A DNA stretch of 64,000 nucleotides, taken from Leptobrachium leishanense. Its lineage: Eukaryota; Chordata; Amphibia; Anura; Megophryidae. The notes beneath the pieces are model-generated. The model was not told where the DNA came from, searched no databases, and saw only the letters and a program-made list of their open reading frames with translations. Both the position numbers and the translations under genes were made by a program. Each line of letters starts with the position of its first letter. The first letter of the stretch is position 1. The stretch spans positions 73,778,400-73,842,399 of the forward strand of contig CM019064.1 of the NCBI GenBank assembly GCA_009667805.1. The letters are read 5' to 3'. Positions 32,758 through 42,010 of this stretch are shown here, one piece after another.

Positions 32758-33875
32758 AGCCAGGAACACTATTTTAAGAGCAGATAGTTTCCATCCACCG
32801 CACTTAAAACAGTCTTTGCCAGTGTCCCAATTCCTACGTACATTAAGAAACAATAGTGATGAGGAACGCTGTACTTTGCAATTAGCCGATACCTATAATA
32901 GGTTTAAACAGAGAGGTTATTCTGACAACGTTCTTCAGCAAGCCTTTGTGAAGGCTTGTGAAAAAATTTCATCCAAGAAAATAGAAAATCCTTTGGCCAA
33001 TAGTAAGATGTACCTACCTATGACATATCATTCCTATAGTCATAAAATCACACAAAATATACATCGACAATGGGAAATGTTTAAATACGATAGTACTTTG
33101 CCCTCTAAATTTCATAATACTCCTGTATTAAGTTATAGGAGGTCCAGAAGTCTTCGTGACTGGTTGGTCAAGACAGACCCAATTAAATCATATTCATCTA
33201 GTTCTCTCTTCTCTTCGGCATGGTTGCTTCAGATGCACAAGTTGTGTAACGTGTAGCCATATGCAGCCTGGCTCAACTTTTTCACATCCTAGGTCAGGAA
33301 AAATCTTTTCCATTCGTCATCATATTACTTGCACCACAGAGTTTGTGGTGTATTTAATTACATGTCCTTGCGGACTCTCTTATGTTGGAAAAACCGACCG
33401 ACCCCTTAGAGATAGGATCCGAGGCCACAGGTCTAATATTACCACTGCCTTTAGAGATGGGTCTACTGATAAGCCTGTGGCAAAACATTTTTTGGCTTTA
33501 CAGCATAGGTTACCTACACTCAAATTTAAGGCTATAGACCAGTGGTCCCCAACCCAGGCCCTAAGGGCCCACTAACAGGCCAGGTTTGCCAGATATCTGA
33601 AGCACAGCACAGGTGTTATGATTTGCTGCTCAGTGATTGCAGGATTCAGTCTGCATTTCCCCAAGGTGATCTGCAAAATCTGGCCTGTTAGTGGGCCCTG
33701 AGGGCCTGGGTTGGGGACCACTGCTATAGACCATATACCACCTTTAAAACGTGGAGGTAATCGGTCTCAATTATTGTTGCAAAGAGAAGCGTTCTGGACA
33801 ATGAAACTAGATACAGTTTCACCTAGAGGTTTGAACGAATATATTTCCTTTACATCTTTTTTATCTCCCCGTTAA
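32758..33875 (+). pseudogene. PLE C-terminal RT and GIY-YIG endonuclease
   Basis: The frame starts in the connector region after the RT palm (LADTYNRFKQRGY, ENPLANSKMYLP) and shifts near 33180-33240. It then enters the endonuclease with VVYLITCPCGLSYVGKT, the GIY-YIG core with its Cys-x-Cys, followed by DRPLRDRIRGH carrying the catalytic Arg region. The hAT insertion (33540-33723) splits the frame, which resumes to the stop at 33873-33875. Target nicking by GIY-YIG with copying by the RT is the PLE mechanism. This copy lacks the palm and is inactive. Confidence 0.8.
33540..33723. mobile_element. hAT foldback element inside PLE 1
   Basis: The 8-bp duplication CTATAGAC flanks it (33532-33539 and 33724-33731). 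The inverted ends are CAGTGGTCCCCAACCCAGGC and its near complement, extending about 44 bp into CCCACTAACAGGCC. A 184-bp miniature element. A diverged relative lies at 46907-47089. Confidence 0.92.
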
Positions 33876-34195
33876 ATCACTGACTTTACATTTAGAGGTT
33901 CATATTTTTTGGGTCAGTTGGTGTAAAAAGATTTTTGTTTCATTGCAATATTAGTTACAATATTCAGTCATTCATCTTTTGCTTTTAACTTTTTTGTATT
34001 TTTGTATCTCTGTATTGTTATATATTTTTTTCTTAGTATTCAGTCCCATTATCAATGTGTTGTTGGCCCCCGCCCGTAATCTTGTTGATTCAGGATGGGG
34101 TGGGGCAACTCATTAGTGAGATTTCTGACAGATTTGTGAGTTAATTCATTCATTGGTTTGTTAGTATAAAAATGTGTTATTTGGTGTTGTTTGTT

Positions 34196-34236
34196 TATCT
34201 TGAAAAAGGCTCTGCGAGCCGAAACGTTGATGTCCA
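34196..34236 (+). ncRNA. Degenerate hammerhead-like motif of PLE 1
   Basis: TTGAAAA, then stem GGCT/AGCC around CTGCG, then GAAAC and GTTGATGTC. The order matches a hammerhead core but the CTGATGA box is changed and stem I does not pair well. Inverted copies occur at about 31152-31186 and 32669-32704. It is likely a decayed ribozyme of the kind known from PLE termini. Confidence 0.35.
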
Positions 34237-34401
34237 TGTGAGTTTTGTAAAATAAATTTTTATATTTGTTTGGAAGACCGTGAGTGCATCCTCTATTGCC
34301 TAATTCTATATACTTCAACTGGATTGCACCAGGCAATGAACGGTAATATGGAGAGTGCTGTATGCAGTGGATTTTTGTATATATATATATATATATATAC
34401 A

Positions 34402-35974
34402 CAGTTGTGTTCAAAATTATTCAACCCCCAATGCTGTAAAGGGTTTTAGGGAATTTAGTGTACATTTGTAATTGTATTCAGAATGAAATCCTACAAGGAC
34501 TTTTTAAAGAACCATATGCAACTAAAATGACATCAATTGGTTTTGTAATACAGTAGTAAATGTTTCTTTTGTGAATTCTTCATTGACACAATTATTCAAC
34601 CCCTTAAAGACTACCACTCTGAAGAACAGAGGTTCATTCAAGTGTTTTCAATCAGGTATTGAAAACACCTGTGGATGTCACGGAGCAGCAATAAAGCATA
34701 ATAAGCACCAATTAGGCAGCTTTAAAATGACTGTGATACTCAGCTCCTTCTAGACATTTACTGGTGTGGTTACAAACATGGTGAAGTCAAGAGAATGGTC
34801 CAGGAAGACAAGAGAAGAGGTGATTACTCTTCACAGGAAGGGCAATGGCTATAAGAAGATTGCAAAGATGTTAAACATACCAAGAGAGACCATAGGAAGC
34901 ATCATTCGCAAATTCAAGGCAAAGGGCACTGTTGAAACGCTACCTGGTCATGGCAGAAAGAAGATGCTGACTTCGACTGCTGTGCGCTACCTGAAGCGTA
35001 GAGTGGAGAAAAGTCCCCATGTGACTGCTGAGGATCTGAGAAAAGATTTGTCAGATGTGGGTACTGAAGTTTCAGCTCAGACAATACGGCGCACACTGCG
35101 TAATGAAGGCCTCCATGCCAGAACTCCCAGGCGCACCCCCTTGCTGTCTCCAAAGAATAAGAAGAGTCGACTGCAGTATGCCAAAAGTCATGCGGACAAA
35201 CCACAGAAGTTTTGGGATAGTGTTCTGTGGACTGATGAAACAAAATTAGAACTGTTTGGACCCATGGATCAACGCTATGTTTGGAGGAGGAAGAACAAGG
35301 CCTATGAAGAAAAGAACACATTGCCTACTGTGAAGCATGGCGGGGGTCAATCATGCTTTGGGGCTGTTTTGCTTCTGCAGGTACAGGGAAGCTTCAGCGT
35401 GTGCAAGGTACCATGAATTCTCTTCAGTACCAGGAGATATTGGATGACAATGTGATGCAGTCCGTCACAAACCTGAGGCTTGGGAGACGTTGGACCTTTC
35501 AACAGGACAATGATTCCAAGCATACCTCCAAGTCCACTAGAGCATGGTTGCAGATTAAAGGCTGGAACATTTTGGAGTGGCCATCGCAGTCACCTGACTT
35601 AAATCCGATTGAGAACCTCTGGTGCGACTTAAAGAAAGCAGTTGCAGTGCGCAAGCCTAAGAATGTGACTGAACTGGAGGCTTTTGCCCATGACGAATGG
35701 GAGAAGATACCCGTAGATCGCTGCAAGACACTTGTGTCAAGCTATGCTTCACGTTTAAAAGCTGTTATAACTGTAAAAGGATGTTGTACTAAGTACTAAG
35801 ATTGAATGTCACTTGGGGTTGAATAAAACTGATAATGATGTGAGCACAGAAAAGACATTTGTGGTTATTTCATTATAAATGTTATGTTATATTTGTCTGA
35901 CCTACACGAAATCAATGTCAAACTGGCCAAAACACACAATTTCAGTGGTGGTTGAATAATTTTGAACACAACTG
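34402..35974 (+). mobile_element. Tc1-type transposon, nearly complete
   Basis: A 1573-bp element with inverted ends CAGTTGTGTTCAAAATTATT and its complement, lying in a TATA run that supplies the TA target. It carries one transposase gene on the plus strand. Outward similarity continues to ATTCAACCCCC/GGTTGAATAA. This combination is standard for fish and frog Tc1 elements. Confidence 0.92.
34778..35799 (+). pseudogene. Tc1 transposase with one frameshift
   Basis: The ATG at 34778 opens MVKSREWSRKTREEVITLH, a paired-like helix-turn-helix DNA-binding domain, followed by a GRKK motif linker. The DDE domain has the first Asp in LWTDETK, the second in QQDNDSKHTSK and the Glu in NPIENLWCDL, which is the DD34E arrangement of Tc1. 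Around 35340-35350 a run of five G (GGCGGGGGTCA) appears one base short of the open frame, so the protein shifts frame at the VKHGGG block; upstream and downstream parts are otherwise open. No other stop was seen. The enzyme cuts and pastes the element at TA. Confidence 0.92.
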
Positions 35975-36418
35975 TATATAACAAACCAGAAAGAGAGCAC
36001 TGCCAGTTAACACATTCAAAGACTACAACAGCAGCTTATACATTTAAACATTTGAAGATTTAGAGATTTTACTACTCCTTTTAGGATACCAACAGTTTAT
36101 AAGTCATTCAAGACGTTCTACAAGGTTTATAACCCTAAACTCTGTTTGAAAATTTGGTTCTCAATAAATGGCTATAATTTGCTTAAGCCTGTCAACAATC
36201 GTCAATATATTCCACCTTTTGGCAGGTCCTATCATTCTTACCTAATGACTGCTCTTATGGGATCAACTCACTTACTGAGGACTGAGTCCTTTCTGGAGCT
36301 CACTGCAGTTCAATGTTAAATAGATCCTGTGGGTGGAGCACCTGCGACAGGGAGGGGGGCTTCCCCAAGCGGTGTCAGCCCTTTTCATACAGAATGCACA
36401 AGAAGGGTAGCACTCAAC

Positions 36419-36549
36419 CTTTACTAAGCACAACGTGTGAGTGCTTCTCACACTAATGTAATACAACAAACCACAAAGAGAGCACTCCCCTTCTGGTTTG
36501 TTGTATTACATTGTCTTAAGAAGCACCCATACGTTGTGCTTAGTAAGGC
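36419..36549. repeat. Foldback repeat, arms about 60 bp
   Basis: CTTTACTAAGCACAACGTGTG, AGTGCTTCT and TAATGTAATACAACAAACCA on the left face TGGTTTGTTGTATTACATTG, AGAAGCAC and ACGTTGTGCTTAGTAAGG on the right, around a loop of about 25 bases. Confidence 0.8.
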
Positions 36550-37093
36550 CCGAGGCAGGCGAACGCAGTGATCACGTCCGTGTTGCAGCACAGTTTACCC
36601 TCCGCCGAAGCATAGAATCATGATCAATAGAGACCCACACACGAAGTACGTGCGCACCGAACTGCACACGAACAACGCACGTGGCACATGGACTCAAGTT
36701 AGGCAAGAACATAAAACCGCTAGACGGACGCGTAGAGTGCGCCAAATCCGCGTAGTGTTCTGTGTGAGTGATGATACAAAGTAAGACACAGCACATTTGC
36801 GACGTCCATAACGTTGAGGCTCAGAGGTTTTTATGGTCTGGCTGACTGTACCTGTATTTTAATTATAATTAATTTTGATTCCCATATTTCCCTTTATTGT
36901 TCTACATTCGTTAAAAAAACGGACCGTGTGGTGTCTACAGTATCTTCCGTCAGTACGTCCTTCCGTTATGCACTCACGCAGAGTGCACTCAGACTGCGTT
37001 CATCTGACATTAGCCTTAAGGTTGAGAGCTACCCATCTTGTGTAATAAATATATATAAATATATATATATATATATATGCTAAATAAAAAGCC

Positions 37094-37300
37094 ATCTAGT
37101 ATGGCATGGCATTGATTGAAGGGTTCTATGTGAAAACAGACCCAGGATGCAAAAAAGTGAGACAGACGTCATTTGCATGTCTTACCCAGAGTTCTGTGCT
37201 GCATATGGGGAATGTAACCCATGAGCTCTGTGATGCAGTTCTTTGAATTGCTGTGATGTGCAAAACGCTTTTGCAATAATAAACTTTATACATACACAAA
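37094..37300 (+). repeat. Repeat C, copy 1
   Basis: It shares with 61012-61218 (same strand) and 59672-59888 (opposite strand) the words GGGTTCT, CAGGATGCA, AAAAGTGAGACAGA, TCATTTGCAT, CATATGGGGAATGT, TTCTTTGAATTGCT and TGCAATAATAAAC. The AATAAA near one end could be a polyadenylation signal, so an LTR fragment is possible. Confidence 0.65.
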
Positions 37301-37617
37301 CACACTCATGAAAAAAGACATATGCAATGAGCAGAACTTGTTATACATACATGACATAAATGGGTTATTCACAAAGCACCAAAATTTCAGTAAAATTTCA
37401 GTGCTTGGCACTTCGGTGCGCTTTGGCGATTCCATTTCGCCGACCCTTCAGTGAATTCACTATTCACCTATTCATCGCAGGGTCAAAGTAGTGCACCAAA
37501 GATGTAGTTGCCAAACTGGCTGCCGCAGACTGCCGAACTGGCAGCCGAGGACCACCGAAGACCGCAAACTGCAGAACCCCCCCTCCAGAACTCTTCTATT
37601 CTCCTAATAGGTGTTAA

Positions 37618-38834
37618 CCCTTTCGATGCGGTGGACGCGCTGAGCGCGTCCAACCGCATGTCACGTTGCGTGCGGAGGACGCGCTGAGCGCGTCCAGCCT
37701 TTGGGGTCAGCGTTCGGCCGGGTTCCGGCCGTTCGCTGGCCCCCCCGGTGCGGGCTGACATCCTCGATGTCAGCCCAGCATCCGGAACCACCGCCGGGCT
37801 AATTAGGTGTCATCGCGGCGGCGCGATGACACCTAATTCAGGCGCCCCCCCCCGCATGTGCGGAGGAGGCGCCTGAAAGGGAGGGACCTCTCTCCCTCCC
37901 GATCGGCGGCATTGCGGGGGTTAACCCAGGCACCATTTGGAAGGGCACAGCCTGCCCTTCCAAATGGTACCTGGCATTAACCCCTGGGGAGCCGGATCAC
38001 GAATCGGCACTGAAAAGCGCCGGTTCGTGATCCTTTCCCGGAGCTGGCCAACATCTTGGATGTCGGCCAAGCCTCCGGGAACTCCCCCTGAGGACTGGCG
38101 TCATCGTGCATAGCACGATGACGCCAGTCCTGGAGTTAACCCCTAGCTGCCACCAATGGTGGAGATAGGGAGTTCCAATGAACTCCCTATCTCCCGATCC
38201 GTGGCAGCTAGGGGTTAAAGTTTGGTATTGTTGGATCGGCCAGAGCATGGCCGTTCCAACGATACCAAACTCGAATGTGAAAAAGTTAGTAAAAAAAAAA
38301 TAATTAAAAATAAAAATAAAAAAATATTTAAAAAAAATTATTAAAAAAAATACTTTTTTTTTCTTTTTTTTGGTTTGTTAATGCAGCAATATTGTTCCCA
38401 TTTCAATTATAATGTGAACAATGATGCTGCACTAACGATTTTTGTATGCGGTGCGTTTGTTCAAAATCGTGTAATTTTCCCCAAAAAAAAATGTAACGAG
38501 ACCCCATCTCTAATTTTTTTAACAAGCGCACCCCATACAAAATATAACCGCAATTGCTCGCATCTTAAAATGTGAAAAAAAAACACTTTACACATTGCAA
38601 ATTATTGAAAAATCATATTTTATTCCATTTTTTGTTATAATATACAGACAGGTCATGACGTATACATATAATAATGACATATTATGAATCTGCCGAGTCT
38701 GACGGAAAGAACGATATATAATATGTCTGGGTCATATACTAAAATAAGCCTTCAAAACGCGTTTAAACATGATGAGCAAAACCGGTAAAAATGACCTCAG
38801 CACAGGGGCGGGAAAAGCCTCAGCAGCGAAAGGG
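37618..38834. mobile_element. Multi-hairpin TTAA element, copy 1
   Basis: TTAA lies at 37614-37617 and 38835-38838. The ends are CCCTTTCGATGCGG and CAGCAGCGAAAGGG. From 37627 to 38270 it is almost entirely consecutive hairpins: 37627-37658, 37677-37695, 37703-37744, 37752-37776, 37801-37838, 37839-37875, 37880-37900, 37926-37973, 37994-38033, 38040-38076, 38092-38130, 38136-38218 (with an inner hairpin 38161-38194) and 38220-38270. A poly-A/T spacer follows, then a hairpin at 38382-38431 and A+T-rich sequence. No protein is coded. The TTAA duplication suggests mobilisation by a piggyBac-type enzyme. Confidence 0.88.
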
Positions 38835-39090
38835 TTAAACAAAAAAAAATGTCTAAAAATGTGTCTGAATAATAAAAAACTTCCTTAATTAATAGTAATA
38901 ATAAAAAGTCTGTTACAGAATTAAAAAAATTGGTAAAATTTTTTATCTAAAGAAATACAGAATGGTGTTCTAAAAATAAATAAATAAACAGACATTCTGC
39001 TGAAAATGATAATAAACTTTTTTTTAATTTAAATTAAAAAGGATATTATTATTTTTTTTACATTGAAACCTATGGGATTTCCCTGTTTAA

Positions 39091-40734
39091 CTCCTTCGCT
39101 GCCAAGTGGTTTTCCCAAAAAACATTGTCAGAAACCAGTGTTTTTTTGTAAAATCATTTTAATTAATTATACTGTAAGAAATAGTTCTTACTTTAACCAC
39201 TTCACTGCGGAGGACGCGCTCAGCGCGTCCACCTGCAGTATCGTTCCTTGCGGAGGACGCGCTGAGCGCGTCCTCCCTTTGGGGCCAGCGTTCGGCCGGG
39301 TTCCGGCCGATCGCTGGCCCCCCCGGTGCGGGCTGACATCCTCGATGTCAGCCCAGCACCCGGAACCGCCGCCGAGTAATTAGGTGTCATCGCGGGGGCG
39401 CGATGACACCTAATTCAGGCCCCCCCGCATGTGCGGAGGAGGCGCCTGAAAGGGAGGGGGAGGTCCTTCGGACCTCTCTCCCTCCCGATCGGCAGCGTGC
39501 AGGGGTTAACCCAGGCACCGTTTGTAAGGGCACAGCCTGCCCTTCCAAATGGTACCTGGCATTAACCCCATGGGGCCGGATCACGAGTCGGCGCCGAAAA
39601 GCGTCGGTTCGTGATGCTTTCCCGGAGCTGGCCGACATCTTGGATGTCGGCCAAGCTTCTGGAATGCCCCCTGAGGACTGGCGTCATCGTGCATAGCACG
39701 ATGACGCCAGTCCTGGAGTTAACCCCTAACTGCCACCAATGGTGGAGATAGGGGGTTCCAATGAACCCCCTATCTCCCGATCCGTGGCAGTTAGGGGTTA
39801 ATGTTCGGTATTGTTGGATCGGCCAGAGCATGGCCGTTCCAACAATACCAAACATGAGTATGAAAAAAGTTTAAATTTTTTTTTTTTTTAAAAATTATAA
39901 AAAAATAAATAAACAAGTTTTTTTTTCTTTTTTTGGTTTGTTAATGCAGCAATATTGTTCCCATTTCAATTATAATGTGAACAATAATGCTGCACTAGCG
40001 ATTTTTGTATGCGGTGCATTTGTTAAAAATCGCGTAATTTTCCCCAAAAAAAATGTAACGAGACCCCATCTCTAATTTTTTTAACAAGCGCACCCCATAC
40101 AAAATATAACCGCAATTGCTCGCATCTTAAAATGTGAAAAAAAAAACACTTTACACGTTGTAAATTATTGAAAATTCATATTTTATTGCATTTTTTGTTA
40201 TAATAAACAGACAGGTCATGACGTATACATATAATAATGACATATTATGAATCTGCCGAGTCTGACGGAAAGAACGATATATAATATGTCTGGGTCATAT
40301 ACTAAAATAAGCCTTCAAAACACGTTTAAACATGATGAGCAAAATCGGTAAAAATGACCTCAGCACAGAGGCGGGAAATGCCTCAGCAGCGAAAGGGTTA
40401 AATAAACTGTTTGGCCAGTAGATGGCGCATCTACTGCCAAATCGAGGTACAGCCATCACAACTGCAGCTCGTTTTGTTTTTTTCCCCCCCTGCATCGGCT
40501 GCTGAAAGCACAATATTTCACAGCACTCATCAGCTGATTTTACAGTTTTGGCTCTCTGGGCATTATGCCCACAGGGCTAAAAATTTGGGGGCACTGTCTG
40601 CAGGCCAAATGCAAACAAAATTAATTTGCAGCAAACAAATTAAATTTGCTTTTGGGCCACAGATCAGCAGATGGAGATATCTCGACAAAAGTCACTTTGA
40701 AGCCTGAGATATCTCGATCTTGGTAGTGAAGGGG
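39091..40734. mobile_element. piggyBac-like family A element with nested multi-hairpin element
   Basis: The left end CTCCTTCGCTGCCAAG follows TTAA (39087-39090). The right end CTTGGTAGTGAAGGGG is followed by TTAT (40735-40738), a decayed TTAA. The ends are those of 12439-13322. Without the insert at 39197-40397 it is about 440 bp, like the other copy without its insert. The right part matches 11222-11543. Confidence 0.75.
39197..40397. mobile_element. Multi-hairpin TTAA element, copy 2
   Basis: TTAA lies at 39193-39196 and 40398-40401. The ends are CCACTTCACTGCGG and CAGCAGCGAAAGGG. It aligns with copy 1 hairpin for hairpin in the same order and orientation, at high identity. Two base pairs in the large hairpin differ from copy 1 on both arms together (39729/39791 and 39754/39767), keeping pairing. 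It inserted inside a family-A element. Confidence 0.88.
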
Positions 40735-41038
40735 TTATACCTGTTGAACTGTATCAACGAAAATCAGGGCATTTAGCTGACGCTTCGGTGCAGTTCGGCC
40801 TTCTGGGAATAGATTAACCATTATTTCTCTATGGGACAATTTTGCTGCCGCTGGAAATCGCCGAAGACCGTTAATCTGCAGTTAACTTCACCGTATTTTG
40901 CTGCCAATTCACCAGTATTTGGCAAATTGACATTTTAGTGAATAGACGAACTGTCCGGAAATTGCACCGTACAGTGAAATCTACTGTTTGGTGCAATTTG
41001 GTTGGCAAGTTCACTGCTTAGTAAATAACCCCATAAAT

Positions 41039-41479
41039 GTAGAGCAGGAATATTCGCACACTGTTCAAGGTAGTAGCTAATTTACGAGTGATGCACATCC
41101 ACAACAGTCTAAAACACACATATTGTGGAGTTATTATGTTTTCTAGAGTTTTTTATTAATATGTTTGCCATATAAATTCTTGTTTTAATGTCCTTATCCT
41201 CTGTTTTCACATTACATCCATATATAAGATATCCTGCGTTTTATTGAAATGCAAACATTTCGAAGAATTACCTGCAGAGACATGATTTGTACCATCAAGT
41301 TAAAAGCTAAGAGATCTTTTCAAAGTGGTTTATCGCTATGTTACATTCCAACCTTTGCTTGCTTGACTCATGCTGTGTTTTCCCTATAAGAAGTTGACAC
41401 CAAGCATAATTTTTCAGTATTATGTTGTTATAGCATTTCTGCATCTTGTGAGGTGTATATATATATATATACTGTATAT
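41039..41479. other. No gene seen; AT microsatellite
   Basis: A TATATATATATATA run lies at 41456-41471. No gene is supported. Confidence 0.45.
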
Positions 41480-41889
41480 GCATATTTGTAATCAACATTA
41501 TTCAACCCCACTGCAAATCAGGTTTGCTGTTAAAATTTACAGACTTTCAGCTGTTTACAATGAACAAACCAATTGAAATAGTTAAGCACAAAAAATGCTT
41601 TGTGTTTCCCCCAAATTCAACTGAAAATGCAACTTTTACTGAATTCTGCAGTCTCGGAATTATTCATCCCCTTCTTGACTAGCATCTTTAGTACTTAGTA
41701 GAGAACCCATCAGCTCTTATGGCCTGCTGCAGACAGGAAGTATAGCAAGGCACCAGTTTCCAGCAGTGTTCCTGAGGAATCTTGACCAATTCCTAATGAG
41801 CAATGGTTCAGTTCAGTAATATGTTTGTGTTGCAAACACCTTCTGCAAATCCCACTAAAGATTTTCTATGTGGTTTAAGTCAGGTGACT
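41480..41889 (-). pseudogene. Tc1-like transposon remnant, 3' part
   Basis: On the minus strand SPDLNHIENL followed by a stop and WDLQK (near 41830-41888) is the third catalytic block (Glu) of a Tc1-type transposase. Further degenerate codons run to about 41660. The 3' terminal region near 41495-41510 carries ATTATTCAACCCC, like the ends of the Tc1 element at 34402. Several stops show it is old. The 5' part is missing at the junction with the PLE fragment. Confidence 0.7.
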
Positions 41890-42010
41890 GACGGTCACTG
41901 TGGAATCTTTGAAAAAGGCTGCAGAGTCTGCCGAAACGTTGCCAATATCCTAATAAATTTTACCTTTGCATGATGGGATTGCCAGGACTCCATGTTGCTT
42001 TCTACAAAAT
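41890..42010 (+). repeat. PLE 3' end fragment, target of PLE 2
   Basis: TTTGAAAAAGGCTGCAGAG and TCTGCCGAAACGTTGCC (41907-41943) have the same arrangement as the PLE 1 end at 34196 (GAAAAAGGC, stem, GCCGAAACGTTG). The fragment continues to the target duplication of PLE 2 and resumes after 46351. Confidence 0.6.

Larger units (their letters stand above)
32588..34401 (+). mobile_element. Penelope-like element 1, plus copy with inverted terminus
   Basis: It opens with a 170-bp inverted copy of its own 3' untranslated end (32588-32757 against 34150-34310), then jumps into the C-terminal RT and GIY-YIG coding region. After the coding stop (33873-33875) comes the 3' untranslated end and a piece of the 5' terminal segment (34311-34401), ending in an AT run into which the Tc1 element inserted. 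A hAT foldback sits at 33540-33723. Inverted partial copies at the 5' end are a known habit of PLEs. Confidence 0.78.
35975..37361. other. Repeat fragments and foldback, no gene
   Basis: 35984-36010 (ACAAACCAGAAAGAGAGCACT) recurs near 36467. 36419-36549 is a foldback with arms of about 60 bp. CACAAGAAGGGTAGC near 36397 is mirrored by GCTACCCATCTTGTG near 37028. 37094-37300 is a copy of the repeat found twice around 59670-61218. An AT microsatellite lies at 37047-37078. Confidence 0.5.
37362..41031. mobile_element. Outer transposon with GGGTTATT ends, host of nested elements
   Basis: The 7-bp direct repeat CATAAAT lies at 37355-37361 and 41032-41038. The inverted ends are GGGTTATTCACAAAGCACC and AGCAGTAAATAACCC-type sequence (GCTTAGTAAATAACCC at the right). 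The end pieces (37362-37613 and 40739-41031) share TTCGGTGC and TTTGGTGCA words. The middle is filled by TTAA elements at 37618-38834 and 39091-40734. No transposase was found. The superfamily is open; a 7-8 bp duplication would fit hAT. Confidence 0.7.

Noticed and set aside
37483..39855. Several 60-100 codon frames in the multi-hairpin elements
   Set aside because: They lie on both strands of palindromes with Arg/Pro/Gly bias from GC content and differ between the copies.
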